Origin: Neopusillimonas aromaticivorans
Lineage (GTDB): Bacteria > Pseudomonadota > Gammaproteobacteria > Burkholderiales > Burkholderiaceae_B
Assembly: GCF_030344915.1 (NCBI RefSeq)
Contig: NZ_CP128233.1
Coordinates: 2,046,001-2,110,000, forward strand
Direction of reading: 5' to 3'
Length of the DNA: 64,000 nucleotides
In this document: positions 30,302-41,152 of the stretch, piece after piece
Position numbering within the stretch: the first letter of the stretch is position 1
How the letters are laid out: every line of letters begins with the position of its first letter
The notes under the pieces: model-generated
What the model saw: only the letters and a program-made list of their open reading frames with translations
Database searches by the model: none
Told to the model about the DNA's origin: nothing
Made by a program: the position numbers and the translations under genes

Positions 30302-31400
30302 ATGCAGCGTCGTTCATTTCTGAAAAAAGCGGGTTTCGGGGCGGTGGCAGGTAGCGCTGTTCTGGCCGCACCCGTCATGGCCCAGGCCAACCCCAAGGTC
30401 AGCTGGAAAATGACCTCAACCTACACACCGTCGCTGCCGCCGCTGTACCGCTCGGCGCAAACGTTCTGCAAGATGGTTGAGGAAGCCTCCGGCGGCAATT
30501 TTTCCATTCGCTTGTATCCGGGCGGCGAAATTGTGCCTGGCTTCGGGGTCATGGACGCCGTCAGCAACAATACGGTAGAGTGCGGTCATACCGCGTCCTA
30601 CTATTTCTACGGCAAAGACCCCACGTTCTGTTTTGATACGGCGGTTCCATTTGGCCTGAATGCTCGCCAGATGAATGCCTGGATGGATCAGGGCGATGGG
30701 CTCAAACTGATGCGCGAGCTGTTTGCTACTCGCAAGATCGTGAACTTTCCCATGGGCAATACCGGCACCCAGATGGGGGTGGTATCGCAAGGAAATCAAG
30801 ACGCCCGCAGACCTCAAGGGCCTGAAAATGCGCACGGCCGGGTTCGCGGGCGAGGTGTTGTCGCGTATGGGGGTGGTGCCCCAGCAGATTCCGCCCGGCG
30901 ACATTTACCCGTCGCTTGAAAAGGGGACGCTGGATGCCGTCGAATTTGTGGGTCCGCTCGATGATGAAAAGCTGGGGCTGCAAAAAGTGGCCAAATACTA
31001 TTACTACCCGGGTTGGTGGGAAGGTTCAGCCCAGTTGTCGCTGTATGTGAACGAAGGGGCCTATAACCAGTTGCCCAAGCCCTATCAGTCGATTATTGCC
31101 ATGGCTTCGCGGTATGCCGGCCAGCAATTGCTCACCGATTACGATGCCCATAATGCGGCGGCTTTGCGTCGCCTGGTTGCCAGCGGCGCGGTGTTGCGTG
31201 CGTTCCCGCTTGATGTCATGAACGCTTCGTTCGAAGCGGCCAACGCGGTGTACAAAGAATTCTGCGATAAAGACCCCGGGTTCAAGAAAGTCTACGACAA
31301 CTACATGGCCTTTCGCGATGAGGTGGCACCGTGGTTCCGTCTGGCGGAAGGTAGTTATGATAACTATCTGGCAACAGCGCTGGCCCGGGCGCGCCAATAA
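30302..31400 (+). CDS. Orphan TRAP-type substrate-binding protein with Tat signal
   Basis: Binding protein of the DctP/TakP group. The signal MQRRSFLKKAGFGAVAGSAV has the twin-arginine pattern RRSFLKK, so export of a folded protein by Tat is likely. The mature part reads WKMTSTYTPSLPPLYRSAQ, LYPGGEIVPGFGVMDAV, then GGWYRKEIKTPADLKGLKMR, DIYPSLEKGTLDAVEFVGP and YYYPGWWEG, all typical of the 2-oxoacid-binding TakP branch. The frame breaks at the G run 30775-30779 (two bases short). The repaired length is 366 residues. No permease genes follow; rplM comes next. Confidence 0.87.
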
Positions 31401-31402
31401 GC

Positions 31403-31431
31403 TTCAGAAAAACAATAATTTATGCTACTAT
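31403..31431 (+). promoter_or_regulatory. Candidate sigma-70 promoter of rplM-rpsI
   Basis: TTCAGA (31403-31408) and TACTAT (31426-31431) are separated by exactly 17 bp, in an AT-rich stretch about 170 bp before rplM. The leader between could contain regulatory structure, but I see none with confidence. Confidence 0.45.
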
Positions 31432-31599
31432 AGTGGGCTTTTCTGGGTGTGTACGGGCGAACCATGGGTTTGGCAAAGCCAGCCTTATAACAACGCTTTG
31501 ATGCCCCCGGGTAAAAGACTCTTTTAATTTGCGCAATGGGCTGCCTGCCTTTTTCTTGCAGTGTCAGTGTGTTGCGCACCCTCTGAAACAGGAACCATC

Positions 31600-32028
31600 A
31601 TGAAGACCTTTGTGGCCAAGCCGCATGAAGTCAAACGTGACTGGTACGTGATTGACGCCAAGGGTAAAGTCCTCGGGCGTGTGGCCAGCGAAGTCGCACG
31701 TCGTCTGCGCGGCAAGCACAAACCAGAATTCACACCACACGTTGACACCGGTGATTACATCGTTATCATCAACGCGGCCGACATCGTCGTAACCGGTAAC
31801 AAAGCGCTCGACAAGCGCTACTACCGTCACTCGGGCTATCCCGGCGGTATCACCGAAACCAACTTCCAGAAAATGCAGCAGCGTTTTCCTGGTCGTGCCC
31901 TCCAGAAAGCGGTCAAAGGCATGTTGCCCAAAGGCCCGCTGGGTTACGCCATGGCCAAGAAGCTCAAGATTTACGCCGGCGCCGAGCACCCGCACTCCGC
32001 TCAGCAGCCTAAACCGCTGGAAATCTAA
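31600..32028 (+). CDS. rplM: 50S ribosomal protein L13
   Basis: Early-assembly protein of the large subunit. The frame is intact at 142 residues, standard length. It starts MKTFVAKPHEVKRDWYVIDA and contains GKVLGRVASEVARRLRGK, NAADIVVTGNK and the family signature MLPKGPLGYAMAKKLKIYAG. ATG 31600 follows an AGGAA ribosome site. rpsI follows after 9 bp, the universal bacterial pairing. Confidence 0.98.
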   Translation: MKTFVAKPHEVKRDWYVIDAKGKVLGRVASEVARRLRGKHKPEFTPHVDTGDYIVIINAADIVVTGNKALDKRYYRHSGYPGGITETNFQKMQQRFPGRALQKAVKGMLPKGPLGYAMAKKLKIYAGAEHPHSAQQPKPLEI

Positions 32029-32037
32029 GGACAGGTC

Positions 32038-32429
32038 ATGATCGGTAATTGGAACTATGGCACCGGCCGCCGCAAAACATCGGTAGCTCGCGTGTTCTTG
32101 AAAAAGGTTCAGGCAACATTGTCGTCAACGGCAAGCCTGTCGATGAATACTTCGCCCGTGAAACCGGCCGCATGATCGTGCGTCAGCCGCTCGAACTCAC
32201 CGGTCACCTCGAATCGTTTGATTTCCATATCAACGTTCATGGTGGCGGCGAAAGCGGTCAGGCCGGCGCAGTGCGTCATGGCATCACACGTGCCCTGATC
32301 GACTACGACGAAACGCTCAAGCCCGCGCTCAAGCAAGCAGGTCTTGTTACTCGCGATGCCCGCGAAGTCGAACGTAAAAAAGTCGGTTTCCACAAGGCAC
32401 GTCGTCGCAAGCAGTTCAGCAAGCGTTAA
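32038..32429 (+). CDS. rpsI: 30S ribosomal protein S9
   Basis: Small-subunit protein whose C-terminal tail touches the P-site tRNA. It starts MIGNWNYGTGRRKTSVARVF, continues as GSGNIVVNGKPVDEYFARET and ends with the conserved basic tail KARRRKQFSKR. The frame breaks at the A run 32101-32105 (one base short). The repaired length is 130 residues, exactly as in E. coli. The gene is indispensable, so the break is a strong argument for sequence error. Confidence 0.97.
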
Positions 32430-32472
32430 GCTGTCTTGTCGAAAAAGTCCGGGTGCATGGCATCCGGGTCTT

Positions 32473-32504
32473 GCAAAAGCCCTGGCTCTGGCCGGGGCTT
32501 TTGC
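32473..32504 (+). terminator. Intrinsic terminator after rpsI
   Basis: Stem GCAAAAGCCC / GGGCTTTTGC (10 bp) with a 12-nt loop, 44 bp after the rpsI stop. The trailing T run is short, so it may be moderate in strength. The rest of the 294-bp gap before argC shows no gene. Confidence 0.65.
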
Positions 32505-32723
32505 TTTGTGTGCTCCCGGCATGGGTACATACCTGTGTGGCTGTACGCCCCGCTGGGCGGTGGTTAAACCCAGCGTATTGAGGCATGCCTGCGGGTTGTT
32601 GTACGACGTCATCACGTCTTAGGCAGTGCTGTAATAAACACGCTGCAGAATCATCGTTCCTGCACGCTGTACGCAGGCGTTGCATAATTACGAAATTGAA
32701 CACACTAATTTTTGGGGTATTAC

Positions 32724-33787
32724 ATGGCTGCAGGTACGGTGGGCAAAAAAATCAAGGTCGGTATTGTGGGTGGTACCGGATATACCGGCGTCGAGCTGTT
32801 GCGTTTGTTGTCCCAGCATCCCGGGGTTGAACTTACGGCCATTACATCGCGTAAAGAAGATGGCATGCCGGTTGCCCAGATGTATCCGAATCTTCGTGGC
32901 CGCGTTGATTTGTGTTTTTCCACCCCGAGAAAGCTGCACTTGATGAGTGCGATGTGGTGTTCTTTGCAACGCCTCATGGTGTCGCCATGAGTCAGGCCTA
33001 TGCCTTGCTTGAAAAAGGTGTGCGTATTATTGATCTGGCCGCCGACTTCCGTTTGCAAGATACCGCTGTATTCGAGCAGTGGTACAAAATGCCGCATGGC
33101 TGCCCCGACATTCTTGCCGACTCGGTGTATGGGCTTGTCGAACTGAACCGTACCCGTATTGCCGGTGCCAGTGTGGTGGGTAATCCTGGCTGCTACCCCA
33201 CTACGGTCATTTTGGGTTTGCTGCCCTTGCTCGAGGGCGGTAAAGCGCTGGTTGATGCCGGTCACATCATTGCCGATTGCAAATCGGGCGTTTCGGGGGC
33301 AGGGCGCAAGGCTGAGGTGGCTACCCTGTTCTCGGAAGCCAGCGACAGCTTCAAAGCGTACGGGGTTTCGGGCCACCGTCATCATCCTGAAATTTCCGAA
33401 CAGTTGGCCGGCATTGCCGGCCAACCGGTAGGGCTTACATTTGTACCTCACCTGGTTCCCATGATCCGTGGCATGTTCTCGACCATTTATGCGCGCGTCT
33501 TGCCCGAGGCCATCGACACCGATTTCCAGGCGCTGTACGAAGCACGTTACGCGGATGAAGCCTTTGTTGATGTGATGCCGGCCGGAAGTCTCCCTGAGAC
33601 GCGTTCCGTGCGCGCATCCAATCAGTTGCGCATCGCGGTGCATCGCCCAAGCCCTGATCAGTTGGTGGTCTTGGTTATTCAGGACAATCTGGTCAAGGGG
33701 GCTTCAGGTCAGGCGGTGCAGAACATGAACATCATGTTTGGTTTGCCCGAAACGACCGGCCTTGAGCACGTCGCGGTTCTGCCATAA
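32724..33787 (+). CDS. argC: N-acetyl-gamma-glutamyl-phosphate reductase
   Basis: Third step of arginine synthesis, reducing N-acetylglutamyl phosphate with NADPH. It has the nucleotide loop VGIVGGTGYTGVELLRLL, FFATPHGVAM, DLAADFRL and the catalytic Cys in VGNPGCYPTT; ends GLEHVAVLP. The frame breaks at the C run 32933-32936 (one base short; STPEKAALDECDVVFF expected). The repaired length is 354 residues. A TTGCAT/ACTAAT pair 18 bp apart (32680-32709) could be its promoter. Other arg genes are not in view. Confidence 0.95.
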
Positions 33788-33863
33788 CAACGGCCCGGTT
33801 CGCGCAGGCCTCATGTCGTCTCGCTGACGCGGAACTTTTAATCCGGTGCAGGGTCATTACTCC

Positions 33864-34598
33864 ATGAGCAATAAGCTGTCTGGTGTTTCGCGTTGGGTTT
33901 CGCATCTGGTGTGGTTGCTGGTGGTTGTCATGGCCTTGGCGGCGGGGTTCCGCGCGGGTCAGTCGGGGCGGCCCGATGGCGATGCGGTGGCGGCCTCGGC
34001 CCTGCAGACACGGCTTGATGTCATGTCAGCCCAGTACCGGCACGAGCTTTCCGGTTTGGCGTCTGCCCGAGATGCACTTCAAAGTCAGTTGCTTATCGAA
34101 CAGACCACGCGCACGGCCCTGGAAGCCTCTTTGCAGAAGGCGCAAACCGAGCTTGCAACAACCCGCGAGCGTCTGGCGTTTTATGAGCAATTGTTGCCGC
34201 CGGGGCCTGCGGGTGCCGTGACCGTCCGGGCATTCGATCTTGAGCCGCGTGCCGGTTTGCTGGCCTATCGTGTTTTGCTGATGCGCGACGGTGCGCAAGG
34301 TACAGCCTTTAATGGCCTTATGGAGTTTGTGGCTAATGGGGTGCAAAATGGCAAAAACGTTAAAATGACACTCAGCGCTGCTGCGGCAGCCGACCCCCAG
34401 TCTGAAGTGTCGGGCGGGTCCGGCAAGAATCCGCTACAGCTCAGTTTCGACCAGTTCCAGCGGGCCGAGGGCCTGCTAGGCGTACCGCCTGGCTTTGTCG
34501 TGAAATCGGTCACGCTCAATATCATGGAAGGTGCCAACGTGCGTGCCACGCGCTCCGCGTCTGTAGCCACTTCCGAACCGGTCGGTTCTACGTACTAA
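33864..34598 (+). CDS. DUF6776-like membrane-anchored coiled-coil protein
   Basis: Intact frame of 244 residues. One N-terminal membrane helix (about 13-32, VSHLVWLLVVVMALAAGFRAG) is followed by a coiled coil (about 50-105, heptad-like with RDALQSQLLIEQTTRTALEA) and a C-terminal beta-rich domain (VRAFDLEPRAGLLAYRVLLM ... GFVVKSVTLNIME). The layout matches the DUF6776 proteins commonly found near erpA in Burkholderiales. Function unknown; anchoring and coiled coil suggest a cell-envelope scaffold. It lies between argC and erpA on the same strand. Confidence 0.7.
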   Translation: MSNKLSGVSRWVSHLVWLLVVVMALAAGFRAGQSGRPDGDAVAASALQTRLDVMSAQYRHELSGLASARDALQSQLLIEQTTRTALEASLQKAQTELATTRERLAFYEQLLPPGPAGAVTVRAFDLEPRAGLLAYRVLLMRDGAQGTAFNGLMEFVANGVQNGKNVKMTLSAAAAADPQSEVSGGSGKNPLQLSFDQFQRAEGLLGVPPGFVVKSVTLNIMEGANVRATRSASVATSEPVGSTY

Positions 34599-34638
34599 TG
34601 CAGTTAATGGCGGCCTGTGGCCGCACGGAGTTGAAAAA

Positions 34639-35006
34639 ATGAGCACTGTGACAGAAACCGTTGATCTCCAGATCCCGCCGCCACCGTTGGTTTTACCGAC
34701 GCTGCCGCCGCAAAAGTAAAAGATTTGCTGGCTGAAGAGGGCAATCCCGATTTGAAGCTGCGCGTGTTCGTTCAGGGTGGCGGCTGTTCGGGGTTTCAGT
34801 ATGGGTTCACCTTTGATGAGGTCATCAATGACGATGACACCGCCATCGACAAGGAAGGCGTTCAGTTGCTGATCGACCCGATGAGCTTCCAGTATCTGGT
34901 GGGCGCTGAAATCGACTACAAAGACGACCTTGAGGGTTCCCAGTTCGTGATTCGAAATCCGAACGCCACATCCACGTGCGGTTGCGGTTCGTCGTTCTCG
35001 GCCTGA
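34639..35006 (+). CDS. erpA: Iron-sulfur cluster insertion protein ErpA
   Basis: A-type carrier that delivers iron-sulfur clusters to apoproteins such as the isoprenoid enzymes IspG/IspH. The three ligand cysteines are visible in GGGCSGFQYG and TCGCGSSFSA. An N-terminal segment MSTVTETVDLQIPPPPLVF is followed, after the break at the T run 34691-34694 (one base short), by TDAAAAKVKDLLAEEGN. The repaired length is 122 residues, normal for ErpA. It is convergent with anmK. Confidence 0.93.
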
Positions 35007-35036
35007 TTTGATGGCCGGCCTGGGCCGGCCGACCCT

Positions 35037-36172
35037 CTAGGCTTTGTACAAACACCCCAGTATCGTCGGCTTGCGGGCACCCGTCACCGATGGCAGTCCG
35101 GCCGGGTGGTTATTGTCATAGGCCCAGGCCAGCCAGGCAAAGGCCAGGGCCTCAACCATCTGCACAGGCACCCCAGCCGCGTCAGTCGTTACCACGGGTA
35201 ACCCTGTGGCTTTGGCCAAGGCCTGCATCAGGCCGGCATTGAATGCTCCCCTCCGCATACCAGAATATCTTCGCTGTCTGGTGCTTCTTGTCGTATCGCA
35301 TCTGCAACGCTTTGTGCCGTCAGTTCCACCAGGGTGGCCTGAATATCGGCAGGGTCAAGTTTCGCTGCCGGGTGTGATGATTGCCAGGCGCGTAATCGTT
35401 CGTCCAGCCACGCCGCGTTGAACAGGTCGCGACCGGTTGATTTTGGCGGTGGCGCTGCAAACCAGGGTTCACTGTGAATCAGGTGATGAAGCAGCCCTGT
35501 GCAGGAGGTGCCGCTGGCCGCCCATTCACCGTTTTTATCGTAAGCTTGACCAGTGTGACGCTCGCACCAGAGATCAAGAAGGACATTGGCCGGCCCGGTA
35601 TCGAAACCACGAACCGGTTCCCCTGGGTCCAGCACGCTGATGTTGGCCATGCCGCCCAGGTTCAGCACAATGCGCGGCTTGTGGTGGCTAAACACCGCGG
35701 CATGGAAAGCGGGGACCAGTGGCGCACCCTGACCGCCAGCAGCAACGTCGCGCGTACGAAAGTCGGCAATGACATTGAGGCCGCTCAGTTCTGCCAGCAA
35801 GGCCGGGGCATTCAATTGCAGGGTGTAACCTGCGCCGGGGTTGTGCCGTACTGTCTGGCCGTGGGCCCCAATGGCATTGATATCGTTTGTCTCAAGGTGG
35901 GTGTTTTCCAGCAGATGCCGGCATGCCGCCGCATAGTGAGCGGCCAGGCTGTTGGCGGCTCTCGCCGCCCGAACCAGCTCATCGGGCCCGCTTTGGTTCA
36001 AAGCCAGCAGTTCGTGTCGCAAACTTTCGGGCAGTGCTATTGAGGTGCTGGTAATGATCGTGGGCTGTCCGGTGGCTGAAAACTGAGCCAGCACACCGTC
36101 AATGCCATCGATGCTGGTGCCGGACATGAGCCCGATATAGATGGACACGGAGGACTTCATGGGAGTGGACAT
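35037..36172 (-). CDS. anmK: Anhydro-N-acetylmuramic acid kinase
   Basis: Opens and phosphorylates 1,6-anhydro-MurNAc to MurNAc-6-phosphate in cell-wall recycling. It has the phosphate loop GLMSGTSIDGIDG, the conserved GAHGQTVRHNP, LNLGGMANISVL and FDTGPANVLLD. The frame breaks at the C run 35248-35251 (one base short; LVCGGGAFNAGLMQ expected). The repaired length is 378 residues. It complements mpl at 5711 in the same pathway and lies directly downstream of an M23 peptidase, with a terminator between them. Confidence 0.94.
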
Positions 36173-36176
36173 AAAT

Positions 36177-36203
36177 GCAAAAACCCCGCCAGAAGGCGGG
36201 GTT
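36177..36203 (-). terminator. Intrinsic terminator after M23 peptidase gene
   Basis: A 9-bp G/C stem (36182-36190 with 36195-36203) with a 4-nt loop, followed on the minus strand by a T5 run. It lies 13 bp after the peptidase stop, so anmK downstream may need its own promoter or read-through. Confidence 0.85.
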
Positions 36204-36215
36204 GCGGCGCGGTGG

Positions 36216-37646
36216 TTATTGGGCGCTGGCCAGATTGATTTCGGTGTCGTTGCCCGTTTCGTCCTGATCTTGCAGCACGGCGAGAAAATTCAGGTGGCTG
36301 CGAAATGCGCCGAGCTTTGACTGGAATGTCGCCATTTGTGGCGGCGTGAGTACCTTGGCGACCGGCAGGTCAACAGACAGCGGGTCGATGGGTGTTCCGC
36401 TGACGCGGAATTCGTAGTGCAGGTGGGGGCCGGTTGACCAGCCGGTAGAGCCCACGTAACCAATCAGTTGTCCTTGCTCGACGCGATCACCTTTTTTAAG
36501 CCCGGCGGCAAACCGGCTTTGATGAGCGTAATAGGTCGAGATATTGTTGCCGTGCTTCAGAACGATTGTGTTGCCATAGCCGCCCTGAACGCCGATGAAG
36601 TCGATCACGCCGTCGGCCGTTGCGTGGATGGGGGTGCCGGTGGGAGCGGCGTAATCAACCCCTTTATGCCCGCGCCAGTTGCCATGAATGGGGTGGCGGC
36701 GCATGCCAAAGGTTGAGCTGATGCGCGATACTTTCAGGGCGGAGCGCAGGAACGCGCCTTTCATGCTTTTGCCATCAAAGTCGTAGTAGCCCCCTGATTC
36801 ACCTTCGGGCTGAAACCAGATAGCGTCATGGACTTTATCGCCATTGTTGAATTCAATGGCCAGCACGCGGCCAGAGCCAACCTCGCGACCCTGGTGCGAG
36901 TGTGTTTCGTAAATGATGCGGAAGCGGTCACCTTTGCGAAGGTCGCGCATGAAGTCGATTTTGCTGCCCAGAATCTCGGCCATCTGGAAGGTAATGGCAT
37001 CGGGGATGTTCGCGGCATCGGTAGCCCCGAACAACGAGTGCCGGATTTCACCTTCGGCAATACGCATTTGGGTTTCGGTGGCTTCGGCTTGTTCCTGGGC
37101 AACAAAGCCGCCGTTGCCATCGGGACGGATCTCGAGCCATTTTGATACGAATTCGCCACCCTGGCGTGTGCCGGGCGTATGGTAGTAGCGCAGCCACTCG
37201 AGGCCGCCTTGGGCATTCAGGGCGGCCTGAACTGTGCGGCCGGGGAACAGCTTGTAAATAGACCGCGCTGACTCTTCCTGGACCAGGAATTGTTGAAGGT
37301 TGGATTCCTGGATGTTCAGGCGCTGCAAAACAGCGGCCAACGTATCGCCCGAACGAATTCGGGTTTCATCCATGAAGGGGGCGTCGAGACTGGCTGACTC
37401 GCCAAAGGCTGGCAGCGGGCTGGGCAGGTCAAGCACCTGGCGGGCTTGATATACTGGGGGTGGCGAGGCTTCAGTGATGGGTTTGACGACGGCCAGAGCG
37501 CCGGCAGTGACAAACAGGCTAAGTGCCAAAAGGGCAAGGCCACCTGTAATATAGTGATGTTTGGGTTTGTCAGTTAGCTGGTGTTTCGACATAGTGGTCA
37601 TTTGAACGGCCTGTTCAGGGCCGGCAGGGTTTTGTTTGCTGAACAT
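36216..37646 (-). CDS. M23 family metallopeptidase (LytM type)
   Basis: Envelope peptidase likely cutting peptidoglycan cross-links. The frame is intact at 476 residues. A cytosolic N-terminus and one membrane helix (about 34-54, GGLALLALSLFVTAGALAVV) are followed by an OapA/LysM-like region (RIRSGDTLAAVLQRLNIQES) and the M23 domain, with zinc ligands in RGHKGVDYAA and in GPHLHYEF. Its layout matches MepM/YebA-like cell-wall endopeptidases next to anmK and tyrS, a conserved order in betaproteobacteria. ATG 37646 is used; an internal ATG near MTTMSKHQL is possible. Confidence 0.92.
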   Translation of the reverse strand: MFSKQNPAGPEQAVQMTTMSKHQLTDKPKHHYITGGLALLALSLFVTAGALAVVKPITEASPPPVYQARQVLDLPSPLPAFGESASLDAPFMDETRIRSGDTLAAVLQRLNIQESNLQQFLVQEESARSIYKLFPGRTVQAALNAQGGLEWLRYYHTPGTRQGGEFVSKWLEIRPDGNGGFVAQEQAEATETQMRIAEGEIRHSLFGATDAANIPDAITFQMAEILGSKIDFMRDLRKGDRFRIIYETHSHQGREVGSGRVLAIEFNNGDKVHDAIWFQPEGESGGYYDFDGKSMKGAFLRSALKVSRISSTFGMRRHPIHGNWRGHKGVDYAAPTGTPIHATADGVIDFIGVQGGYGNTIVLKHGNNISTYYAHQSRFAAGLKKGDRVEQGQLIGYVGSTGWSTGPHLHYEFRVSGTPIDPLSVDLPVAKVLTPPQMATFQSKLGAFRSHLNFLAVLQDQDETGNDTEINLASAQ

Positions 37647-37788
37647 TACGCGTCAACCTGGTAAGCAATTGCAAAATCAAGCCCGTGGTTAGTTTGCAAC
37701 GCACGCCACTTAAATCAACCCGTTATGCTAGCGCATCGGTTGACAATTTTCGAGTTTTTTTCACTTTTTACATCTAAACGGTCGTTAT

Positions 37789-39014
37789 ATGTCTTCCTCT
37801 GAAGTTGCGGTTACCCCAGAAGTTGAAGCGGATTTGCGTGTCGTTAAACGAGGGTGCGACGAATTGCTGGTAGAAGCCGAGTTTGTAAAGAAGCTGGCCC
37901 GTAGCCGTGCTACAGGTGTGCCACTGCGGATCAAGCTCGGGCTTGACCCGACGGCGCCTGACATTCATCTTGGGCATACGGTAGTGCTTTACAAAATGCG
38001 TCAGCTGCAAGATCTGGGGCATAACGTCATTTTCCTGATCGGCGACTTTACGTCCATGATCGGTGACCCCAGCGGTCGCAATGCGACCCGCCCGCCACTT
38101 ACCGCCGAGCAAATTCAGGAAAACGCCCGTACTTACTATGCCCAGGCCAGCCTGGTGCTTGACTCGTCGAAAACCGAAATTCGCTACAACTCTGAATGGT
38201 GTGACCCGCTGGGCGCCCGCGGCATGATCCAGCTGGCTTCGCGTTACACCGTTGCGCGCATGATGGAACGTGAAGATTTCACCCGTCGCTTCAAGCAGGG
38301 CATTCCCATTTCGGTGCACGAATTTTTGTATCCGCTGATGCAGGGGTACGACTCGGTGGCGCTGAAGTCTGACCTGGAATTGGGCGGTACTGACCAGAAG
38401 TTCAATCTGCTGGTCGGGCGTGAGCTTCAAAAGAGTATGGTCAGGAACCGCAATGCATTCTGACCATGCCATTGCTCGAGGGTACCGATGGTGTCGACAA
38501 AATGTCCAAGTCCAAGGGCAATTACATCGGCATTACTGAAACCCCTGACTCCATGTTCGGAAAGCTCATGTCAATTTCCGACACCCTGATGTGGCGGTAC
38601 TTTGAGTTGTTGTCGTTCCGCTCTGAAGATGATATAGCCGCCTTGCAGAAGGCCATTCAAGACGGTGCCAACCCGCGTGACACCAAAGTGGCGCTGGCTC
38701 AGGAAATCGTTGCCCGTTTTCATTCACCGCAAGATGCGCAAGAGGCGCTTGCGCGTTTTGAAGCCCGTTTCCGCGATGGCGCCATTCCCGATGACATGCC
38801 GGAAGTCCAGGTGGCCGGGGCGCCGCTCGGCATTCTCAAGGTGCTGCGCGAGGCCGGTCTGGTGGCGTCCGGTGCCGAAGCGCAGCGCAATGTCGAGCAA
38901 GGCGGTGTGCGCGTTAACGGTGACCGCATCGAAGACAAGGGGTTGCAGTTGTCAGCCGGTACCTATGTCGTGCAGGTCGGCAAGCGCAAGTTTGCCCGGG
39001 TTACCCTCAAATAA
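37789..39014 (+). CDS. tyrS: Tyrosyl-tRNA synthetase
   Basis: Charges tRNA-Tyr. The class I signatures are HLGHT (GLDPTAPDIHLGHTVVLYK) and KMSKSKGNYIG; GDFTSMIGDPSGRN and the C-terminal S4 RNA-binding domain (GVRVNGDRIEDKGLQL) are typical of the TyrRZ-like long form. The frame breaks at the A run 38429-38432 (one base short; LQKEYGQEPQCILTMPLLEG expected). The repaired length is 408 residues. A TTGACA at 37740 may be the -35 of its promoter. It is divergent from the M23 gene. Confidence 0.96.
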
Positions 39015-39102
39015 CCCGGGTTGTCTGCAATCAACCCGGGGTTGTTTTGGCCCGGTCGGTGCGGCCTGCCCGCCGGCCTTCGGTTCTTCCAAAGGAGAGT
39101 TC

Positions 39103-39734
39103 ATGAAACTGACCAGTACATCGTTTGCCGATCAACAGTTCATTCCCGAGCGTAATGCGTTCGGCAAAATTGATCCTGACACTCATGTTGCCCTGGCGGG
39201 TAACAAGAACCCCCAGTTGGCCTGGTCGTCTGTTCCTGAAGGGACGCGTTCATTTGTTGTCATTTGCCATGACCTCGATGTGCCCAGCCAGGGGATGATG
39301 TGAACCAAGAGGGTCGAGAAGTCCCTGCCAGCCTGCCGCGGGTTGATTTTTTCCATTGGGTGCTGGTTGATTTACCGGCGTCAACCCTGGAAATTGCGGA
39401 AGGCGCTTACTCTGACGGCATCACGCCGCGCGGCAAAGGTGGCCCGTTGGCTCAGAACGATACGCGGCAGGGTGTCAATGACTACACCGGCTGGTTTTCG
39501 GCCGACCGTGACATGAGTGGCGATTATTTTGGCTATGACGGCCCATGCCCGCCCTGGAATGACGCTATCGTGCACCATTATATTTTCACGGTTTATGCGC
39601 TTGATATTGACCGTGTCCCGCTTGAAGGCCGTTTCACGGGCCCCGATGTGCTGAAAGCCATTGAAGGCCACATTTTGGGACAGGCTGCCATTACAGGTAA
39701 ATACACCCTGAATCCTGCCCTGAAAACGGCGTAA
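39103..39734 (+). CDS. YbhB/YbcL-type PEBP family protein
   Basis: Phosphatidylethanolamine-binding-protein fold, cytosolic, unknown ligand. It starts MKLTSTSFADQQFIPERNAF after a strong AAAGGAGAG site; family motifs are NPQLAWSSVPEGTRSFVV, CHDLDVPS, FHWVLVDLPAS and GYDGPCPPWNDAIVHHYIF. The frame breaks at the G run 39291-39294 (one base short). The repaired length is 210 residues, somewhat longer than E. coli YbhB because of an insert in the middle. Confidence 0.87.
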
Positions 39735-39857
39735 AACATGTCGTGGCCTGCCCGGTTGGCGGCACAACCGGCCGGGATGGCACAGGCTTGGCGTATTCAA
39801 AGGCGGCCGGGTTAAAATGCCGCCTGAACTTTTTGCACTTCTCTCCAGGATTTCTCC

Positions 39858-41101
39858 ATGTTTGATCGCTCGCGTACGCTTGATCACGTCGACCCCGATT
39901 TGTGGGCCGCCATTCAAAAGGAAAACGTTCGTCAGGAACAGCACATCGAATTGATTGCTTCCGAGAACTACACCAGCCCTGCCGTCATGCAGGCGCAAGG
40001 TACCCAGCTTACCAACAAGTATGCCGAAGGGTACCCCGGCAAGCGTTACTACGGCGGCTGCGAGTACGTTGACGTGGTTGAACAGCTGGCTATTGACCGC
40101 CTGAAAGAACTGTTTGGCGCTGAAGCGGCCAACGTGCAGCCTAACTCGGGTTCGCAGGCCAACCAGGGCGTGTACATGGCCGTTCTCAAGCCGGGCGATA
40201 CGGTGCTGGGCATGAGCCTGGCCGAAGGTGGTCACCTGACACACGGTTCGCCGGTCAATGCTTCGGGCAAACTGTACAACTTCGTGTCGTATGGTCTGGA
40301 TGCCAGCGAAGCCATCGATTACGACCAGCTTGAAGAACTGGCCAAAACGCACAAGCCCAAGCTTATTGTGGGTGGTGCCTCGGCCTATTCACTGCGTATC
40401 GATTTCGAACGCATGGCCCGTATTGCGCGCGATAACGGCGCGTTGTTCATGGTCGATATCGCCCACTATGCCGGCCTGGTTGCCGGGGGTGTCTACCCCA
40501 ACCCCGTTCCGCATGCTGACTTTGTTACCTCGACCACGCACAAGTCACTGCGTGGCCGCGCGGCGGCGTCATCATGATGAAAGCCGAACACGAAAAAATC
40601 ATCAACTCGGCAATTTTCCCGGGTATCCAGGGTGGTCCGCTGATGCACGTTATTGCCGGCAAAGCGGTGGCGTTTAAGGAAGCGTTGCAGCCCGAGTTCA
40701 AAGAGTACGCTGCGCAGGTCGTCAAGAATGCTGACGTGCTGGCGCGTACCCTGGTTCAACGTGGCCTGCGCATCGTTTCCGGCCGTACCGAAAGCCACGT
40801 CATGCTGGTCGACCTGCGCCCCAAGGGCATTACCGGCAAGCTGGCCGAAGCCGCACTGGGCGAAGCGCACATTACCGTCAACAAGAACGCGATCCCCAAC
40901 GACCCCGAAAAACCATTCGTCACCAGCGGTATCCGTCTGGGTACACCGGCCATGACAACCCGGGGGTTCAAGGAAGCCGAAGCCGAACTCACGGGTCACC
41001 TCATTGCCGACGTGCTCGACAATCCTGAAAACGAAGCGGTTATTGCCGATGTCCGTGCACGTGTCAATGAATTGACGGCGCGTTTGCCGGTTTACCGTTA
41101 A
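39858..41101 (+). CDS. glyA: Serine hydroxymethyltransferase
   Basis: PLP enzyme that interconverts serine and glycine and feeds one-carbon folates. It contains EGYPGKRYYGGCEYVD, NVQPNSGSQANQGVYM, DIAHYAGLVAGG and the PLP-lysine motif TSTTHKSLRGPRGGVIMM. The frame breaks inside the last motif at CC 40556-40557 (CCC expected). The repaired length is 414 residues, standard. It heads the glyA-nrdR-ribD-ribE string. Confidence 0.97.
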
Positions 41102-41152
41102 TCGGCTTTGGATCAGACCCGTGGCGGCTGGCCGCCCGGGCCGTTCAACAGC

